This document shows, one piece after another, positions 34,921 through 43,892 of a DNA stretch of 64,000 nucleotides. Both the position numbers and the translations under genes were made by a program. The stretch is from Rubneribacter badeniensis (GTDB lineage Bacteria > Actinomycetota > Coriobacteriia > Coriobacteriales > Eggerthellaceae). The DNA lies in NCBI RefSeq assembly GCF_002899695.1, contig NZ_PPEL01000002.1:1-64000 (forward strand), in the 5' to 3' direction. Under the pieces are notes generated by a model. The model was not told the DNA's origin. It made no database searches and worked only from the letters and a program-made list of their open reading frames with translations. Numbering within the stretch: position 1 is the stretch's first letter; each line of letters starts with the position of its first letter.

Positions 34921-36222
34921 GTGTCCGAGACCGATTTCGACATCATCGTCGTGGGCAGCGGCTGCGCCGGTGCCGTGGCGGCCTACACGGCGGCGTCGGC
35001 CGGCAAGAGCGTGCTCGTCGTCGAGCGCGGCGTCTTCGCCGGGGCCAAGAACATAACGGGCGGGCGCATCTACTCGCACTCGCTCAAGAAGGTGTTCCCG
35101 GACTTCGAGCGGGAGGCCCCGCTCGAGCGCAGGATCACCCACGAGCGCATGGCGTTCATGGACCCGGCCTCCCAGCTTGCCGTCGACTTCACCTCCCCCG
35201 AGCTCGCCGAGGAGGGGAGGGACTCCTACTCCGTCCTGCGCGCGCCCTTCGACCAGTGGCTGGCCGAGAAGGCGGAGGAGGCGGGAGCGGAGTACATCTG
35301 CGGCATCGCGGTGGAGGAGCTGCTGAAGGACGAGGGCGGCAAGGTCTGCGGCGTGCGCGCCGGCGAGGACGAGATCACCGCCCAGGTGGTCGTCCTGGCC
35401 GAGGGCTGCAACACGGTGCTCGCCGAGAGGTGCCTGGGCAACCCGCGCCCCAAGCCCTCCCAGATGGCGGTCGGCGTCAAGCAGGTCCTCGAGCTGCCCT
35501 CCGGCGTCATCGAGGACAGGTTCCTGCTCCCCGAGGGCGAGGGCGCCGCGATGCTGTTCGTCGGCGACTGCACGCACGGCAACGTGGGCGGCGGCTTCCT
35601 CTACACCAACAAGGACTCCGTCTCGCTCGGCCTCGTGGCCACCATCTCGACGGCCGCCGACGGCGCCAACGAGGTCCCGGTCTACCAGATGCTCGAGGAC
35701 TTCAAGAACCATCCGGCCGTGGCCCCCGTCATCAAGGGAGCGAAGCTCGTGGAGCACTCGGGCCACATGGTGCCCGAGGGCGGCTACGACATGGTGCCGC
35801 GGTACGTCTTCGACGGCTGCCTCGTGGCGGGCGAGTCGGCGGGGCTGTGCATGAACATGGGCTACCAGGTGCGCGGCATGGACTTCGCGGTGGCGTCGGG
35901 CCAGATGGCCGGCCAGGCCGCGGTCAAGGCGCTCGACGCGGGCGACACGAGCGCGGCGGGCCTCGCCTCCTACAAGCAGGCCATGGAGGACTCCTTCGTC
36001 ATCAAGGACCTCGCGACGTTCCGCAAGTGGCCGCACACCATGGAGGGCTGGTCGAGCATGTTCACCGACTACCCGGTCATGGCGAGGGAGGTCTTCAACG
36101 CCATGTTCAGCGTGGACGGCGAGCCGCAGAGGCCGCTCATGAAGCGCATGATGCCCATCGTGAAGAAGCGCGGCCTGCTCAGGCTGGCCGGAGAGGTGAG
36201 GAAGGCGGTGAGGTCGCTGTGA
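34921..36222 (+). CDS. fixC: ETF-quinone oxidoreductase flavoprotein, FixC type
   Basis: A 433-aa FAD protein that links EtfAB to the quinone pool with FixX. It has the N-terminal dinucleotide fold DIIVVGSGCAGAVAAYTAA, GGRIYSHSL after it, the GAGEITGKPM-like second FAD region as DGCLVAGESAGLCMN and the membrane-facing segment MGYQVRGMDFAVASG. The GTG start follows GAAAGGA. Its stop overlaps the fixX start (GTGA). Full Fix sets act in nitrogen fixation, carnitine reduction (fixABCX of E. coli) and similar bifurcating or quinone-linked redox systems; here the neighbours point to acyl-CoA redox. Confidence 0.93.
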   Translation: MSETDFDIIVVGSGCAGAVAAYTAASAGKSVLVVERGVFAGAKNITGGRIYSHSLKKVFPDFEREAPLERRITHERMAFMDPASQLAVDFTSPELAEEGRDSYSVLRAPFDQWLAEKAEEAGAEYICGIAVEELLKDEGGKVCGVRAGEDEITAQVVVLAEGCNTVLAERCLGNPRPKPSQMAVGVKQVLELPSGVIEDRFLLPEGEGAAMLFVGDCTHGNVGGGFLYTNKDSVSLGLVATISTAADGANEVPVYQMLEDFKNHPAVAPVIKGAKLVEHSGHMVPEGGYDMVPRYVFDGCLVAGESAGLCMNMGYQVRGMDFAVASGQMAGQAAVKALDAGDTSAAGLASYKQAMEDSFVIKDLATFRKWPHTMEGWSSMFTDYPVMAREVFNAMFSVDGEPQRPLMKRMMPIVKKRGLLRLAGEVRKAVRSL

Positions 36223-36518
36223 GCAAGGTGAGGGAGATCACGGTCAACGTCGACGAGTTCCTGGCGCTCGACAAGTACGAGGTGGACGAGGAGAGCGCCC
36301 ACATCGAGCTGGTGGAGGATCCCGACGACGAGGAGTTCCTCAAGCTCGTGCGCGTGTGCCCGGCGGCGCTCTACAAGATCGACGAGGACGGCAAGAAGTC
36401 CTTCGACTACGCCGGCTGCCTCGAGTGCGGCACCTGCCGCATCGCCTGCGAGGGCACCATTGTCAAGAAGTGGGAGAACCCCCGGCCCACCATGGGCGTG
36501 GAGTACCGGTACGGCTGA
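36219..36518 (+). CDS. fixX: Ferredoxin-like protein FixX
   Basis: A 99-aa ferredoxin-like partner of FixC. It has CPAALY in the N-terminal half and the cluster motif CLECGTCRIACE, the usual FixX pattern for one [4Fe-4S] centre, then the conserved WENPRPTMGVEYRYG tail. It starts with a GTG that overlaps the fixC stop, so the two are co-translated. Confidence 0.94.
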   Translation: MSKVREITVNVDEFLALDKYEVDEESAHIELVEDPDDEEFLKLVRVCPAALYKIDEDGKKSFDYAGCLECGTCRIACEGTIVKKWENPRPTMGVEYRYG

Positions 36519-36523
36519 CCGTC

Positions 36524-37021
36524 ATGGAAGACGATTCGGAGGACATCCGCATCGAGGAGGGCACCCTTCCCCCGTATCTGCGGGAAGGGTGCCTCAACCA
36601 TCTGAGCGACCTCGGCGGGTTCAAGGCCCTGCGCAACGATCTGCTGCGTCGCGGCTACGTCCGCAACAGCGTGAAGGTGCCCCAGGATGCGGCGAACCTG
36701 TTTCGCCGCGCGCACGGCGGGTTCCTCATGTTCCTTGTCGACGTGACCGCCTGCATGGCCGGCTACTCCATGGGCAAGCACAACGTCACGCAGCATGTCT
36801 CGCTCGATTTCACGCGGGGCGCTCTTCTGGGCGACGAGCTGGTTATCGAGGCGCGCGTGCTGCACGATGGGCGCACCACCGCGCTGGTGGACGCAAGGGT
36901 GCTCGATTCGACCGGCCGCCTCTGCGTGAAGGCGAGCTGCACGCTGTTCTACGTGGGGGCGGTCGATCCGAACGAGCCGCCCCCTGAGCCGTATCTGGGC
37001 CGCAATCCCGGCGTGCGCTAG
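36524..37021 (+). CDS. Hotdog-fold thioesterase, PaaI-like (1)
   Basis: A 165-aa hotdog-fold protein with AHGGFLMFLVDVTACMAGYSM, the helix and catalytic-region pattern of the PaaI family, and QHVSLDFTRGALLGDEL as the next strand pair. It probably hydrolyses an acyl-CoA, draining the CoA ester of the pathway or relieving CoA trapping. It starts 5 nt after the fixX stop with a poor ribosome site, so it is likely coupled to fixX. Its stop overlaps the convergent second hotdog gene. Confidence 0.82.
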   Translation: MEDDSEDIRIEEGTLPPYLREGCLNHLSDLGGFKALRNDLLRRGYVRNSVKVPQDAANLFRRAHGGFLMFLVDVTACMAGYSMGKHNVTQHVSLDFTRGALLGDELVIEARVLHDGRTTALVDARVLDSTGRLCVKASCTLFYVGAVDPNEPPPEPYLGRNPGVR

Positions 37022-37440
37022 CCTTGCTGGTCGAGCGGCCCGAAGAGGAACATGGTGTAGGTTGCCTCGGCCACCAGCTTTCCCTCCTCGGTTTCGATGG
37101 AGCAGTGCACCACTGCCGTGCTGCGTCCCTTGTGCGAAGTGCTGGCCGACACGTTCAGGCGCTGGACGCCGACGGCTCGGATGAAATTCGTCGCATTGGC
37201 GAGCGCCACGTTTCCCACCCCGTGCGCGTACGTCGCCATCCCCGCGGCGATCTCGAGCAAAAGCGATATGGTGCCGCCGTGGACGGTTCCTCGGTAATTG
37301 GAAAGGGATTCGGGAACGTCGATCGTGTAGCGCACGCTTCCGGGATCGGATGCGCGCACCTCGATGCGCCCTTCGAGGTCGGGCAACGGAGGGACGTTGC
37401 GCATAAGCCCTTCGATCAGCTTCGGGGAGAGCTCGGTCAT
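37018..37440 (-). CDS. Hotdog-fold thioesterase, PaaI-like (2)
   Basis: A 140-aa PaaI-family protein with YRGTVHGGTISLLLEIAAGMA, NVALANATNFIRAV and RSTAVVHCSIETEEGKLVAEAT, all in the expected order. The ATG at 37440 is preceded by GAGAGG; the open frame extends further upstream but without family residues. It is convergent with and overlaps the first thioesterase by 4 nt, so the two are not an operon. Confidence 0.85.
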   Translation of the reverse strand: MTELSPKLIEGLMRNVPPLPDLEGRIEVRASDPGSVRYTIDVPESLSNYRGTVHGGTISLLLEIAAGMATYAHGVGNVALANATNFIRAVGVQRLNVSASTSHKGRSTAVVHCSIETEEGKLVAEATYTMFLFGPLDQQG

Positions 37441-37693
37441 GGCGGCCTCTCTTTCGTCGGGTCGGGACAGAGGGGCGGCGGTTTCGCCGACCCTTCTCCG
37501 TCGGCTTGCGATGTCGATGCATGATGATAGGGTTTCCGTAGTTTTCCCGCGTCGTTCGCCATGAAAACCCCAGGGAACGTGCCACAATGAACGATAATTG
37601 ACCGGATGGCACAGTCCTCGCGTTCGTGTGGGATTCTCATCGAGGGAGCTTGGGCGCATGCCGGGGCACCTCGCGATTCGAGGAGGGAGACGG

Positions 37694-38863
37694 ATGGACT
37701 TCGATTTGACCGACGAGCAGCGGCGCGTGGTGTCCGAGGTGCGCGCCTTTGGGCAGCGCCGCCTTGGCTGGTCTGACGTGCGGCAGTGGCAGCGCGACTC
37801 GGGCGTTCCCGACGAGGTGGTCAAAGAGTTCGTCGAATTGGATTTCGGCGAATACGGCGTGGTCCACCGACGCAATCACGTCGATTACGACATCTTCGCC
37901 CAAACGCTCGTGCTCGAAGAGCTCGCGCGATGCGCAGGGGCCGTCCTGCCGTTTTCCAACGACTTCCTCAACCTTCAGATCATGGAGGAGTTCGCCGGGT
38001 CGGACCAGTTCGAGTTCGTGCGCGCGAGCTATCAGGAGGAAGGGAGGCTCGCGTTCGCGCTCGCCATATCGGAGCCCGAGGGAGGCTCGGACACCATGGG
38101 CATGCGCACCTCGGCGCGCACGGTGGACGGACGCATCGTGCTCGACGGCGTGAAGACGTTCGTCAACAACGGCGAGTACGCTCCGTACCTCTTGGTGGGG
38201 GCCATCGACCGCGACGAGGAGCCGGGCAGGTACCCAGCGCTGTCCTTCTGGCTGGTCCCACGCGACCTCGAGGGGATCACGGTGTATCCCGTCCAGAAGA
38301 TCGGGCAGTCCATCTTGCCGTTCTCCACCTGCGTGTTCGAGAACGTGGAACTTGACGAGAGGTATCGTTTGCATGGCAGGCACGGAGGGTTTCCCCAGCT
38401 GTTCCATCTGTTCGAGATAGGAAGGCTGTTCTCGTGCGCGACCGCGCTCGGGCTTGCCCAGGCAGCTATGGAGGATGCGGTGGCCTACGCGCGCGCGAGG
38501 ACGGCGTTCGGAACCCAGATAGCGAATTTCCAGCAGATAGAGCAGATGCTCACCGACATGGAGGTGAAGCTCGACGCCATGCGCGGCTTCGTGTACAAGT
38601 GCGCATGGAGCCAAGAGCAGGGCAGGCAGGATCGTTTGAGCGCCGCTTTGATGAAGCGCTTCGTCCCGAACGCCGCGACCGAGGTCGCCAGCGACGCCAT
38701 GCAGATCCTCGGCGGACGCGGCTACACCCGCGAAGAGCGCGTGTCATCCATCTGGCAGGACTGCCGGGGCTTTCAGATCGCAGAGGGAACGGATCAGATC
38801 ATGGTCTACATCGCGGCCCCGCTCATCATGAAGAAGTACGAGCAGGGCGCTTCCGGCGAGTAG
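37694..38863 (+). CDS. Acyl-CoA dehydrogenase 4
   Basis: A 389-aa acyl-CoA dehydrogenase with MDFDLTDEQRRVVSEVRAF at the start, AISEPEGGSDTMGM at the FAD/substrate site, ARARTAFGTQIANFQQIEQ, and the C-terminal IAEGTDQIMVYI with the catalytic Glu in place. It resembles dehydrogenase 3 in overall form but keeps the Glu, so the two may run in opposite directions. AGGAGG stands 7 nt before the ATG at 37694. Confidence 0.91.
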   Translation: MDFDLTDEQRRVVSEVRAFGQRRLGWSDVRQWQRDSGVPDEVVKEFVELDFGEYGVVHRRNHVDYDIFAQTLVLEELARCAGAVLPFSNDFLNLQIMEEFAGSDQFEFVRASYQEEGRLAFALAISEPEGGSDTMGMRTSARTVDGRIVLDGVKTFVNNGEYAPYLLVGAIDRDEEPGRYPALSFWLVPRDLEGITVYPVQKIGQSILPFSTCVFENVELDERYRLHGRHGGFPQLFHLFEIGRLFSCATALGLAQAAMEDAVAYARARTAFGTQIANFQQIEQMLTDMEVKLDAMRGFVYKCAWSQEQGRQDRLSAALMKRFVPNAATEVASDAMQILGGRGYTREERVSSIWQDCRGFQIAEGTDQIMVYIAAPLIMKKYEQGASGE

Positions 38864-38878
38864 GAGGGCTGGCGGCGG

Positions 38879-39358
38879 TTAGGGGACGAGGGCTGGGCCG
38901 TCGTCCCCTTCGTCCTCGCATTCGAAGGCCGTCCACGACGCCGAGTCGGCGAAGTCGAGGAACGTGTGCGGGTCGATCTCCATCCGCATCCCGCCGTCGT
39001 CGAAGGTGCCCTTGAAGAACCCCTCGAACTTGTCCTTCACCGCCTCGTTCACCGGTCGGCAGAACCACACCCAGGCGCTGCTCGGGCCCCCTGCGGCGTC
39101 GAACTCGGCGCCGAAGCCCGCGTCGACCGGGACGCCCTGCGCGTTTTGAATCATGAAGCCGTCAATGGTGAAGCAGCCGGTGAACGTCATGCGCGCCTTT
39201 TCGCCTGCCGCCCCGTCGTCCGTTTCGTTCTCCCGTTCGTAGAACACGATGCGCGTTCCGTCGGATCCGACGGCTTCGGACGGCTGGGACGCGGTCGCGT
39301 CGACGCCCGCCAAGAGGGAGAGGGCGTCGAAATGGGGTTCGGTGTCTCGGTTCGGCAA
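38879..39358 (-). CDS. Hypothetical acidic protein
   Basis: A 159-aa soluble acidic protein I do not recognise. A TTG start at 39358 is preferred because AGAAAGGAG stands 6 nt before it; an upstream ATG at 39463 would add 35 basic residues without a ribosome site. The central part (MTFTGCFTIDGFMIQN, then VWFCRPVNEAVKDKFEGFFKGTF) could be a small binding domain. It is convergent with acyl-CoA dehydrogenase 4 with 15 nt between stops. Confidence 0.6.
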   Translation of the reverse strand: MPNRDTEPHFDALSLLAGVDATASQPSEAVGSDGTRIVFYERENETDDGAAGEKARMTFTGCFTIDGFMIQNAQGVPVDAGFGAEFDAAGGPSSAWVWFCRPVNEAVKDKFEGFFKGTFDDGGMRMEIDPHTFLDFADSASWTAFECEDEGDDGPALVP

Positions 39359-39630
39359 GGCGGGCTCCTTTCTCGTCGTCGCGCGCTGTGAGCGCGGCGC
39401 AGGCGCACTCTTCGGTTGCGCCTGTTTGCGAATTAATGAAACAATATAGCCCATTTGATGCATGTTTTTGTTTCTATTCGGTCATTCATTCATAAATGAT
39501 TCCTATGAATCATCCATATTGCATCAATTCGCGATATCTATCCGGTGACGAAGGAAAAGACCTGTCGGATACTGATACCCGTTTTCGGAGCGCCCGGCGC
39601 AGACGGGCGGGGAGTGATCGGGGGTCCGAC

Positions 39631-40938
39631 ATGGAAAGCGCGCAAACGCAGGGGATGACGGCGCGGCATTGGGGCGTGCTGGCGACGTGCGTGTTCTGCA
39701 CGTTCGGCTGCGCGGCGGTCGCGTTCAGCACGCCGGGGCTGTGCTATCGGCCCGTGTCGCAGTATCTGGGGGTCGAGGTGTTCGACGTCTCCTTCTACAT
39801 GACGATCGTGTACTTGTCGGAGGTCGTGTTCTCTCCCATCGCGGGCCGGCTCATGCAGCGTTTCGACATGAGGATCGTCTGCACCGTCGCCGCGTTGTGC
39901 ACGAGCTGCGGATACGCCGCCATGTCGTTTTACGTCGAGTTATGGCAGTGGTACGTCTCCGGCATCCTTATAGGGTTCGGCGAGGTCGTCCTTCTGTGGC
40001 TCATGGTCGCAGGCCTTTTGAACCGCTGGTTCAAAAAGAGGCTCGGGCTGGTGATCGGCCTTTCCTACGCCATGACGGGGGCGGGCGGGGCCGTCCTCAA
40101 CCTCGCGGGTCAGTTTCTGCTCGGAAGCGATTTGTCGGGCTGGCGGGAGGTGTATCTCGTGCTGGGCATCGTCGCGTTCGTCTTGAGCGTGCCGTTCACG
40201 CTGTTCGCCATCAGGTCCCGGCCCGAGGAGTGCGGTCTGAGGGCCTACGGGGAGTTGCTTTCCAAGTTCCGTGCGGAATCGGAGCGGGCGGAGGCCCGCG
40301 CCTTGCCGGGCATCCCTGCCAAGCAGGCGTTTCGCTGCTGGTATTTCTATGCGCTCGTCTTTGCGGGGTGCATGGCCAACATAGGGGGCATATTCCCGCA
40401 GCATTTCACGACGTTCTACCAGGGCTTCGTGGCCGTCGATCGCGAGACCATGGAGAGCATCGGCAGCCTCATGGTCATGTCGGGGACGCTCGAGGCGTTC
40501 GTCATGGTGGGCATGGCGGGTGGCAAGGTGCTCATCGGCATGCTCGAGTCCCGTTCCGTGCAGCTGGCTCTCGTCGTTGGGTGCCTCGGAGGGTTTTTGG
40601 GCCTTGCGGGAATCTGGGCGGGCGGCGAGGCGGTCGTTTTGCCGGTGCTGTTCGGAGGCGGCTTGTTCTACGGGCTGGTGTATCCGTTCGTGACCACGCT
40701 GCTCCCTTATGTGACGAGGCTTCTGTTCGGCAGCAGGGAGTACGACAGGATCTACTCGGTCATCCTGATGCCCATGAACCTGGTGGGCGCGTTCGCGGCG
40801 TCGGGCTTGGCGCTTCTGTATCAGAACGTCGGATGGAACGCGTTTTTCATCGTTGGCTTGGCCAGCATCGCGGTCATCTACGTTGGATTCAGCGTCGCGT
40901 ACCGCGCAGGCAAAAAGAGGTACTGCGAGAATCTGTGA
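39631..40938 (+). CDS. MFS transporter, OFA type (2)
   Basis: A 435-aa 12-helix carrier of the same family as the product of 21213, with the loop GRLMQRFDMR between helices 2 and 3 and a central loop rich in charged residues near 210-230. The ATG at 39631 is chosen over an upstream start (39496) because the upstream 45 residues are charged and non-hydrophobic. It closes the acyl-CoA cluster and is likely a second acid or product exchanger (inference). The 270 nt upstream are AT-rich and may hold its promoter. Confidence 0.85.
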   Translation: MESAQTQGMTARHWGVLATCVFCTFGCAAVAFSTPGLCYRPVSQYLGVEVFDVSFYMTIVYLSEVVFSPIAGRLMQRFDMRIVCTVAALCTSCGYAAMSFYVELWQWYVSGILIGFGEVVLLWLMVAGLLNRWFKKRLGLVIGLSYAMTGAGGAVLNLAGQFLLGSDLSGWREVYLVLGIVAFVLSVPFTLFAIRSRPEECGLRAYGELLSKFRAESERAEARALPGIPAKQAFRCWYFYALVFAGCMANIGGIFPQHFTTFYQGFVAVDRETMESIGSLMVMSGTLEAFVMVGMAGGKVLIGMLESRSVQLALVVGCLGGFLGLAGIWAGGEAVVLPVLFGGGLFYGLVYPFVTTLLPYVTRLLFGSREYDRIYSVILMPMNLVGAFAASGLALLYQNVGWNAFFIVGLASIAVIYVGFSVAYRAGKKRYCENL

Positions 40939-41228
40939 CGGGCTCTCGTCGCCCGTCGGGGCGCGCCGCCGTTCGCCGGGCGTTCTGCACGTGCTTCGTT
41001 TCCTTATTGTTACCCGAGTTGCAGCAATCGAGAAAACGGCACCGTTCGGATGATCGTTCGGAAACGAGGGCCGCGCTCGAGGGCGCGGGGGTGTATGGTG
41101 GCCGCATCGGCCCGACGGGCCGGAAGGCGGGCGAAGGGCGCGGCACGCGCGTCGCCGATGCGCGTTGGGAGACGGCGCGCAATGGCAGCCGTCGCCCGCA
41201 GAGCAACCTCCATGCGAAAGGACGCGCC

Positions 41229-42713
41229 ATGAACAATCCTGCTCAGCAATCCTACCAGCTCTACATCGGCGGCGAGTGGATCGACGCCTCGGACGGCGGC
41301 ACGCTCGACGTGTTCTGCCCGGCCAACGGCGAGAAGCTCTCGACCATCGCCGACGCCACGAAAGACGACGTCGACCGCGCGGTCGACGCGGCGTGGAAGG
41401 CCTTCGAGACGTGGGGCAAGACCACCAAGGCCGAGCGCGCCATCATCCTGAACAAAGTGGCCGACCTCATCGAGGAGAACGCGGAGAAGTTCGCGCTGCT
41501 CGAGTCGCTTGACAACGGCAAGCCCATCCGCGAGACGCGCGCCATCGACGTGGCGTACTCGGTGGACCACTTCCGCTACTTCGCCGGCGTGCTTCTGGCC
41601 GACACGGGCGAGGCCGATATGCTGCCCGGCAACATGATGTCGCTCGTGCTGCACGAGCCCATCGGCGTGGTGGGCCAGATCGTGCCGTGGAACTTCCCGT
41701 TCCTCATGGCCGCGTGGAAGCTCGCGCCGGTTCTGGCGGCGGGCGACTGCACGGTGTTCAAGCCCTCGTCCACCACCTCGCTCACGGTGCTCGAGCTGGC
41801 GAAGCTCACCCAGGACGTCATTCCGGCCGGCGTGTTCAACGTGGTGACGGGCCGCGGCTCGAAGTCCGGCCAGTACATCCTCGACAACCCGAAGATCAGC
41901 AAGCTCGCGTTCACCGGCTCCACCGAGGTGGGCCGCGACGTGGCGCGCGCGGCGGCCGAGCGGCTCATCCCAGCCACGCTCGAGCTGGGCGGCAAGTCGG
42001 CCAACATCATCTTCCCCGATGCGAAGTGGGACATGATGCTCGACGGCGTGCAGCTGGGCATCCTCTTCAACCAGGGGCAGGTGTGCTGCGCCGGCAGCCG
42101 CATCTTCGTGCACGAGGACATCTACGACAAGTTCGTGGAAGATGCGTGCGAGGCGTTCGGCAAGGTGAAGATCGGCATGCCGTGGGAGGACGACACCCAG
42201 ATGGGCAGCCAGATCGACGAGCGCCAGGCCGCTAAGATCCTCGAGTACGTGGAGATCGCCAAGCAGGAGGGCGGGCGCGTGCTGTGCGGCGGCGAGCGCT
42301 ACACCGAGGGCGCGTGCGCCAAGGGCGCGTTCTTGAAGCCCACGCTCATCGAGGTGCCGAGCAACTCCTGCCGCGTGGCGCAGGAGGAGATCTTCGGGCC
42401 GGTGGCCGTGGTCATCAAGTTCAAGGACGAGCAGGAGGTCATCGACCTGGCGAACGACTCGGTGTACGGGCTTGGCGGCGCGGTGTGGACGCGCGACATC
42501 AACCGCGCCTTCCGCGTGGCCCGTGGCGTGCGCACGGGCCGCATGTGGGTGAACACCTACAACCAGATCCCCTCCGGCGCGCCGTTCGGCGGTTACAAGG
42601 AGTCCGGCATCGGCCGCGAGACGCACAAGATCATGCTCGAGCACTACTGCCAGACGAAGAACATCATGATCAACCTCGGCGAGGAGCCGAGCGGGTTCTA
42701 CCCCGCGAAGTAG
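41229..42713 (+). CDS. Aldehyde dehydrogenase, NAD(P)-dependent
   Basis: A 494-aa aldehyde dehydrogenase. It shows PWNFPFLMAAWKLAPVLAAG, FTGSTEVGRDV (cofactor loop), LELGGKSANIIF with the general-base Glu, and the catalytic Cys in NQGQVCCAGSR. It is closest in look to betaine/phenylacetaldehyde-type enzymes; substrate not assignable. AAAGGA precedes the ATG. The 290 nt upstream hold no gene. A strong terminator follows. Confidence 0.93.
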   Translation: MNNPAQQSYQLYIGGEWIDASDGGTLDVFCPANGEKLSTIADATKDDVDRAVDAAWKAFETWGKTTKAERAIILNKVADLIEENAEKFALLESLDNGKPIRETRAIDVAYSVDHFRYFAGVLLADTGEADMLPGNMMSLVLHEPIGVVGQIVPWNFPFLMAAWKLAPVLAAGDCTVFKPSSTTSLTVLELAKLTQDVIPAGVFNVVTGRGSKSGQYILDNPKISKLAFTGSTEVGRDVARAAAERLIPATLELGGKSANIIFPDAKWDMMLDGVQLGILFNQGQVCCAGSRIFVHEDIYDKFVEDACEAFGKVKIGMPWEDDTQMGSQIDERQAAKILEYVEIAKQEGGRVLCGGERYTEGACAKGAFLKPTLIEVPSNSCRVAQEEIFGPVAVVIKFKDEQEVIDLANDSVYGLGGAVWTRDINRAFRVARGVRTGRMWVNTYNQIPSGAPFGGYKESGIGRETHKIMLEHYCQTKNIMINLGEEPSGFYPAK

Positions 42714-42804
42714 GCGCGAAGGCGCCATGAGCGGACCTGCCGTGCGCTGACGGCGCGCGGGCGGGCGAGCGCCCCAGTCGCGGCGAAGAGCCGTGCGGAA
42801 TGGA

Positions 42805-42844
42805 AGCGCCCCGGACACGGCAAGTCGTGTCCGGGGCGCTTTTT
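42805..42844 (+). terminator. Intrinsic terminator after the aldehyde dehydrogenase
   Basis: A 15-nt perfect stem (42805-42819 with 42826-42840) around a 6-nt loop and five T residues (42840-42844), about 90 nt after the stop. Confidence 0.9.
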
Positions 42845-43223
42845 CGTGCGCATGCGTGCGGGGACGAGCAGGGGAGGCTCCATCCTGCGAGCGCCTCCTT
42901 TTTCGCGGCTGCGCGCTCGGGCCGAGAGGGAGCGGGGTGCGAGATGCGCACGGAGACAGGGCTCGAGGCGCGCATGGGGATCCAGCCTGGCGGGTGCTTC
43001 TCCGCGTCCGAGGACGGAGATCGGGGGCTGCGTATTCGCATGCGGTTCCGGAGTTTTCTCGATCGGGGGAGGGGTGCGAAGCGGCAGACGGCCACGACCT
43101 GTCGACGCTCTCGGCGCGCTGACGGGTCGGTGACGGGCGAGCGGCAGATCTGCCGCCTAACGCCACGGGCCTCTCCGGGGCGTTAGGGTGGGCTCACGCA
43201 GCCAATCGAAAGGAGCTCTGCCC
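42845..43223. other. Gene-free gap with two palindromes ahead of the DUF1269-like gene
   Basis: No credible gene lies here. GCGGCAGATCTGCCGC (43141-43156) is a perfect 16-nt palindrome, and CCTAACGCC (43156-43164) with GGCGTTAGG (43179-43187) is an adjacent 9-nt inverted repeat; both end within 40 nt of the next start codon, a typical place for operators. Confidence 0.5.
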
Positions 43224-43712
43224 ATGAGTACGCTCGTTGTGCTCGGTTATCCGAGCGAATCCGAAGCCAAGTCCGCGTACGAGAAGATCCTCGATCTCGG
43301 TCAAGACCTCATCGTCAGCCTGCAGTCCGTCGCCGTGGTGGCGCGGCGCTCGGGAGGGAAGTACGACGTGGTCACACCCGGTTCGAAGGTGGGAACGGGC
43401 GCGGTGTGGGGCCTGTTCTGGGGCGTGTTGTTCGGCCTTCTGTTCTTCGTGCCCCTCGTCGGCGCGGCGCTCGGGGCCGGTATCGGCGCCCTCACGGGCC
43501 TCGTCGTGAAGCACGGCGTCGATCGCGATTTCCAAGACCGTGTGCGCGACCTTCTGTCCACCGACGACAGCGCGGCGGTGTTCATGGTGGTCGACGGCAT
43601 GACCACCGACAAGTTCGTCCAGGCCCTCAGGCCCTTCGGCGGCGACGTGCTGCAGACGTCGCTGTCGTTCAAGGACGAGGAGGAGCTGAGGCATTCCCTG
43701 TTCCACGAGTAA
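43224..43712 (+). CDS. DUF1269-like membrane protein
   Basis: A 162-aa protein with an N-terminal soluble alpha/beta part ([19 protein letters not shown]) and two closely spaced Gly/Ala-rich transmembrane helices at ~66-102 ([18 protein letters not shown], then [12 protein letters not shown]), then a charged C-terminal domain. This is the DUF1269 layout; function is unknown. AAAGGAG stands 8 nt before the ATG; an upstream GTG would add 12 residues. The palindromes before it suggest regulation by a dedicated factor. Confidence 0.8.
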   Translation: MSTLVVLGYPSESEAKSAYEKILDLGQDLIVSLQSVAVVARRSGGKYDVVTPGSKVGTGAVWGLFWGVLFGLLFFVPLVGAALGAGIGALTGLVVKHGVDRDFQDRVRDLLSTDDSAAVFMVVDGMTTDKFVQALRPFGGDVLQTSLSFKDEEELRHSLFHE

Positions 43713-43743
43713 GCGTCCGGTGCGCGCAAGCGCCGTTGCCGAG

Positions 43744-43778
43744 CGAAGCCGCCCGAGGGCGGCTTCGTTGCGTTTTCT
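43744..43778 (+). terminator. Intrinsic terminator after the DUF1269-like gene
   Basis: CGAAGCCGCC (43744-43753) pairs with GGCGGCTTCG (43758-43767) around a 4-nt loop, followed by TTGCGTTTTCTT. Confidence 0.75.
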
Positions 43779-43892
43779 TAAGGGGGGGGTCAAATGGGCG
43801 GTTTCGGGGCGTGAAGCGGCTTTCATGTGGGAAGGTCGCGCTCTGTGCGGTAGAATACCGAAAACGGCCGCCGTCGAAGAGGGGGATCGAGC

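Noticed and set aside
42845-43190. Overlapping frames of ~100-140 codons upstream of the DUF1269-like gene
   Set aside because: Both strands are equally open and Arg/Ala-rich; palindromes and a terminator explain the sequence better.
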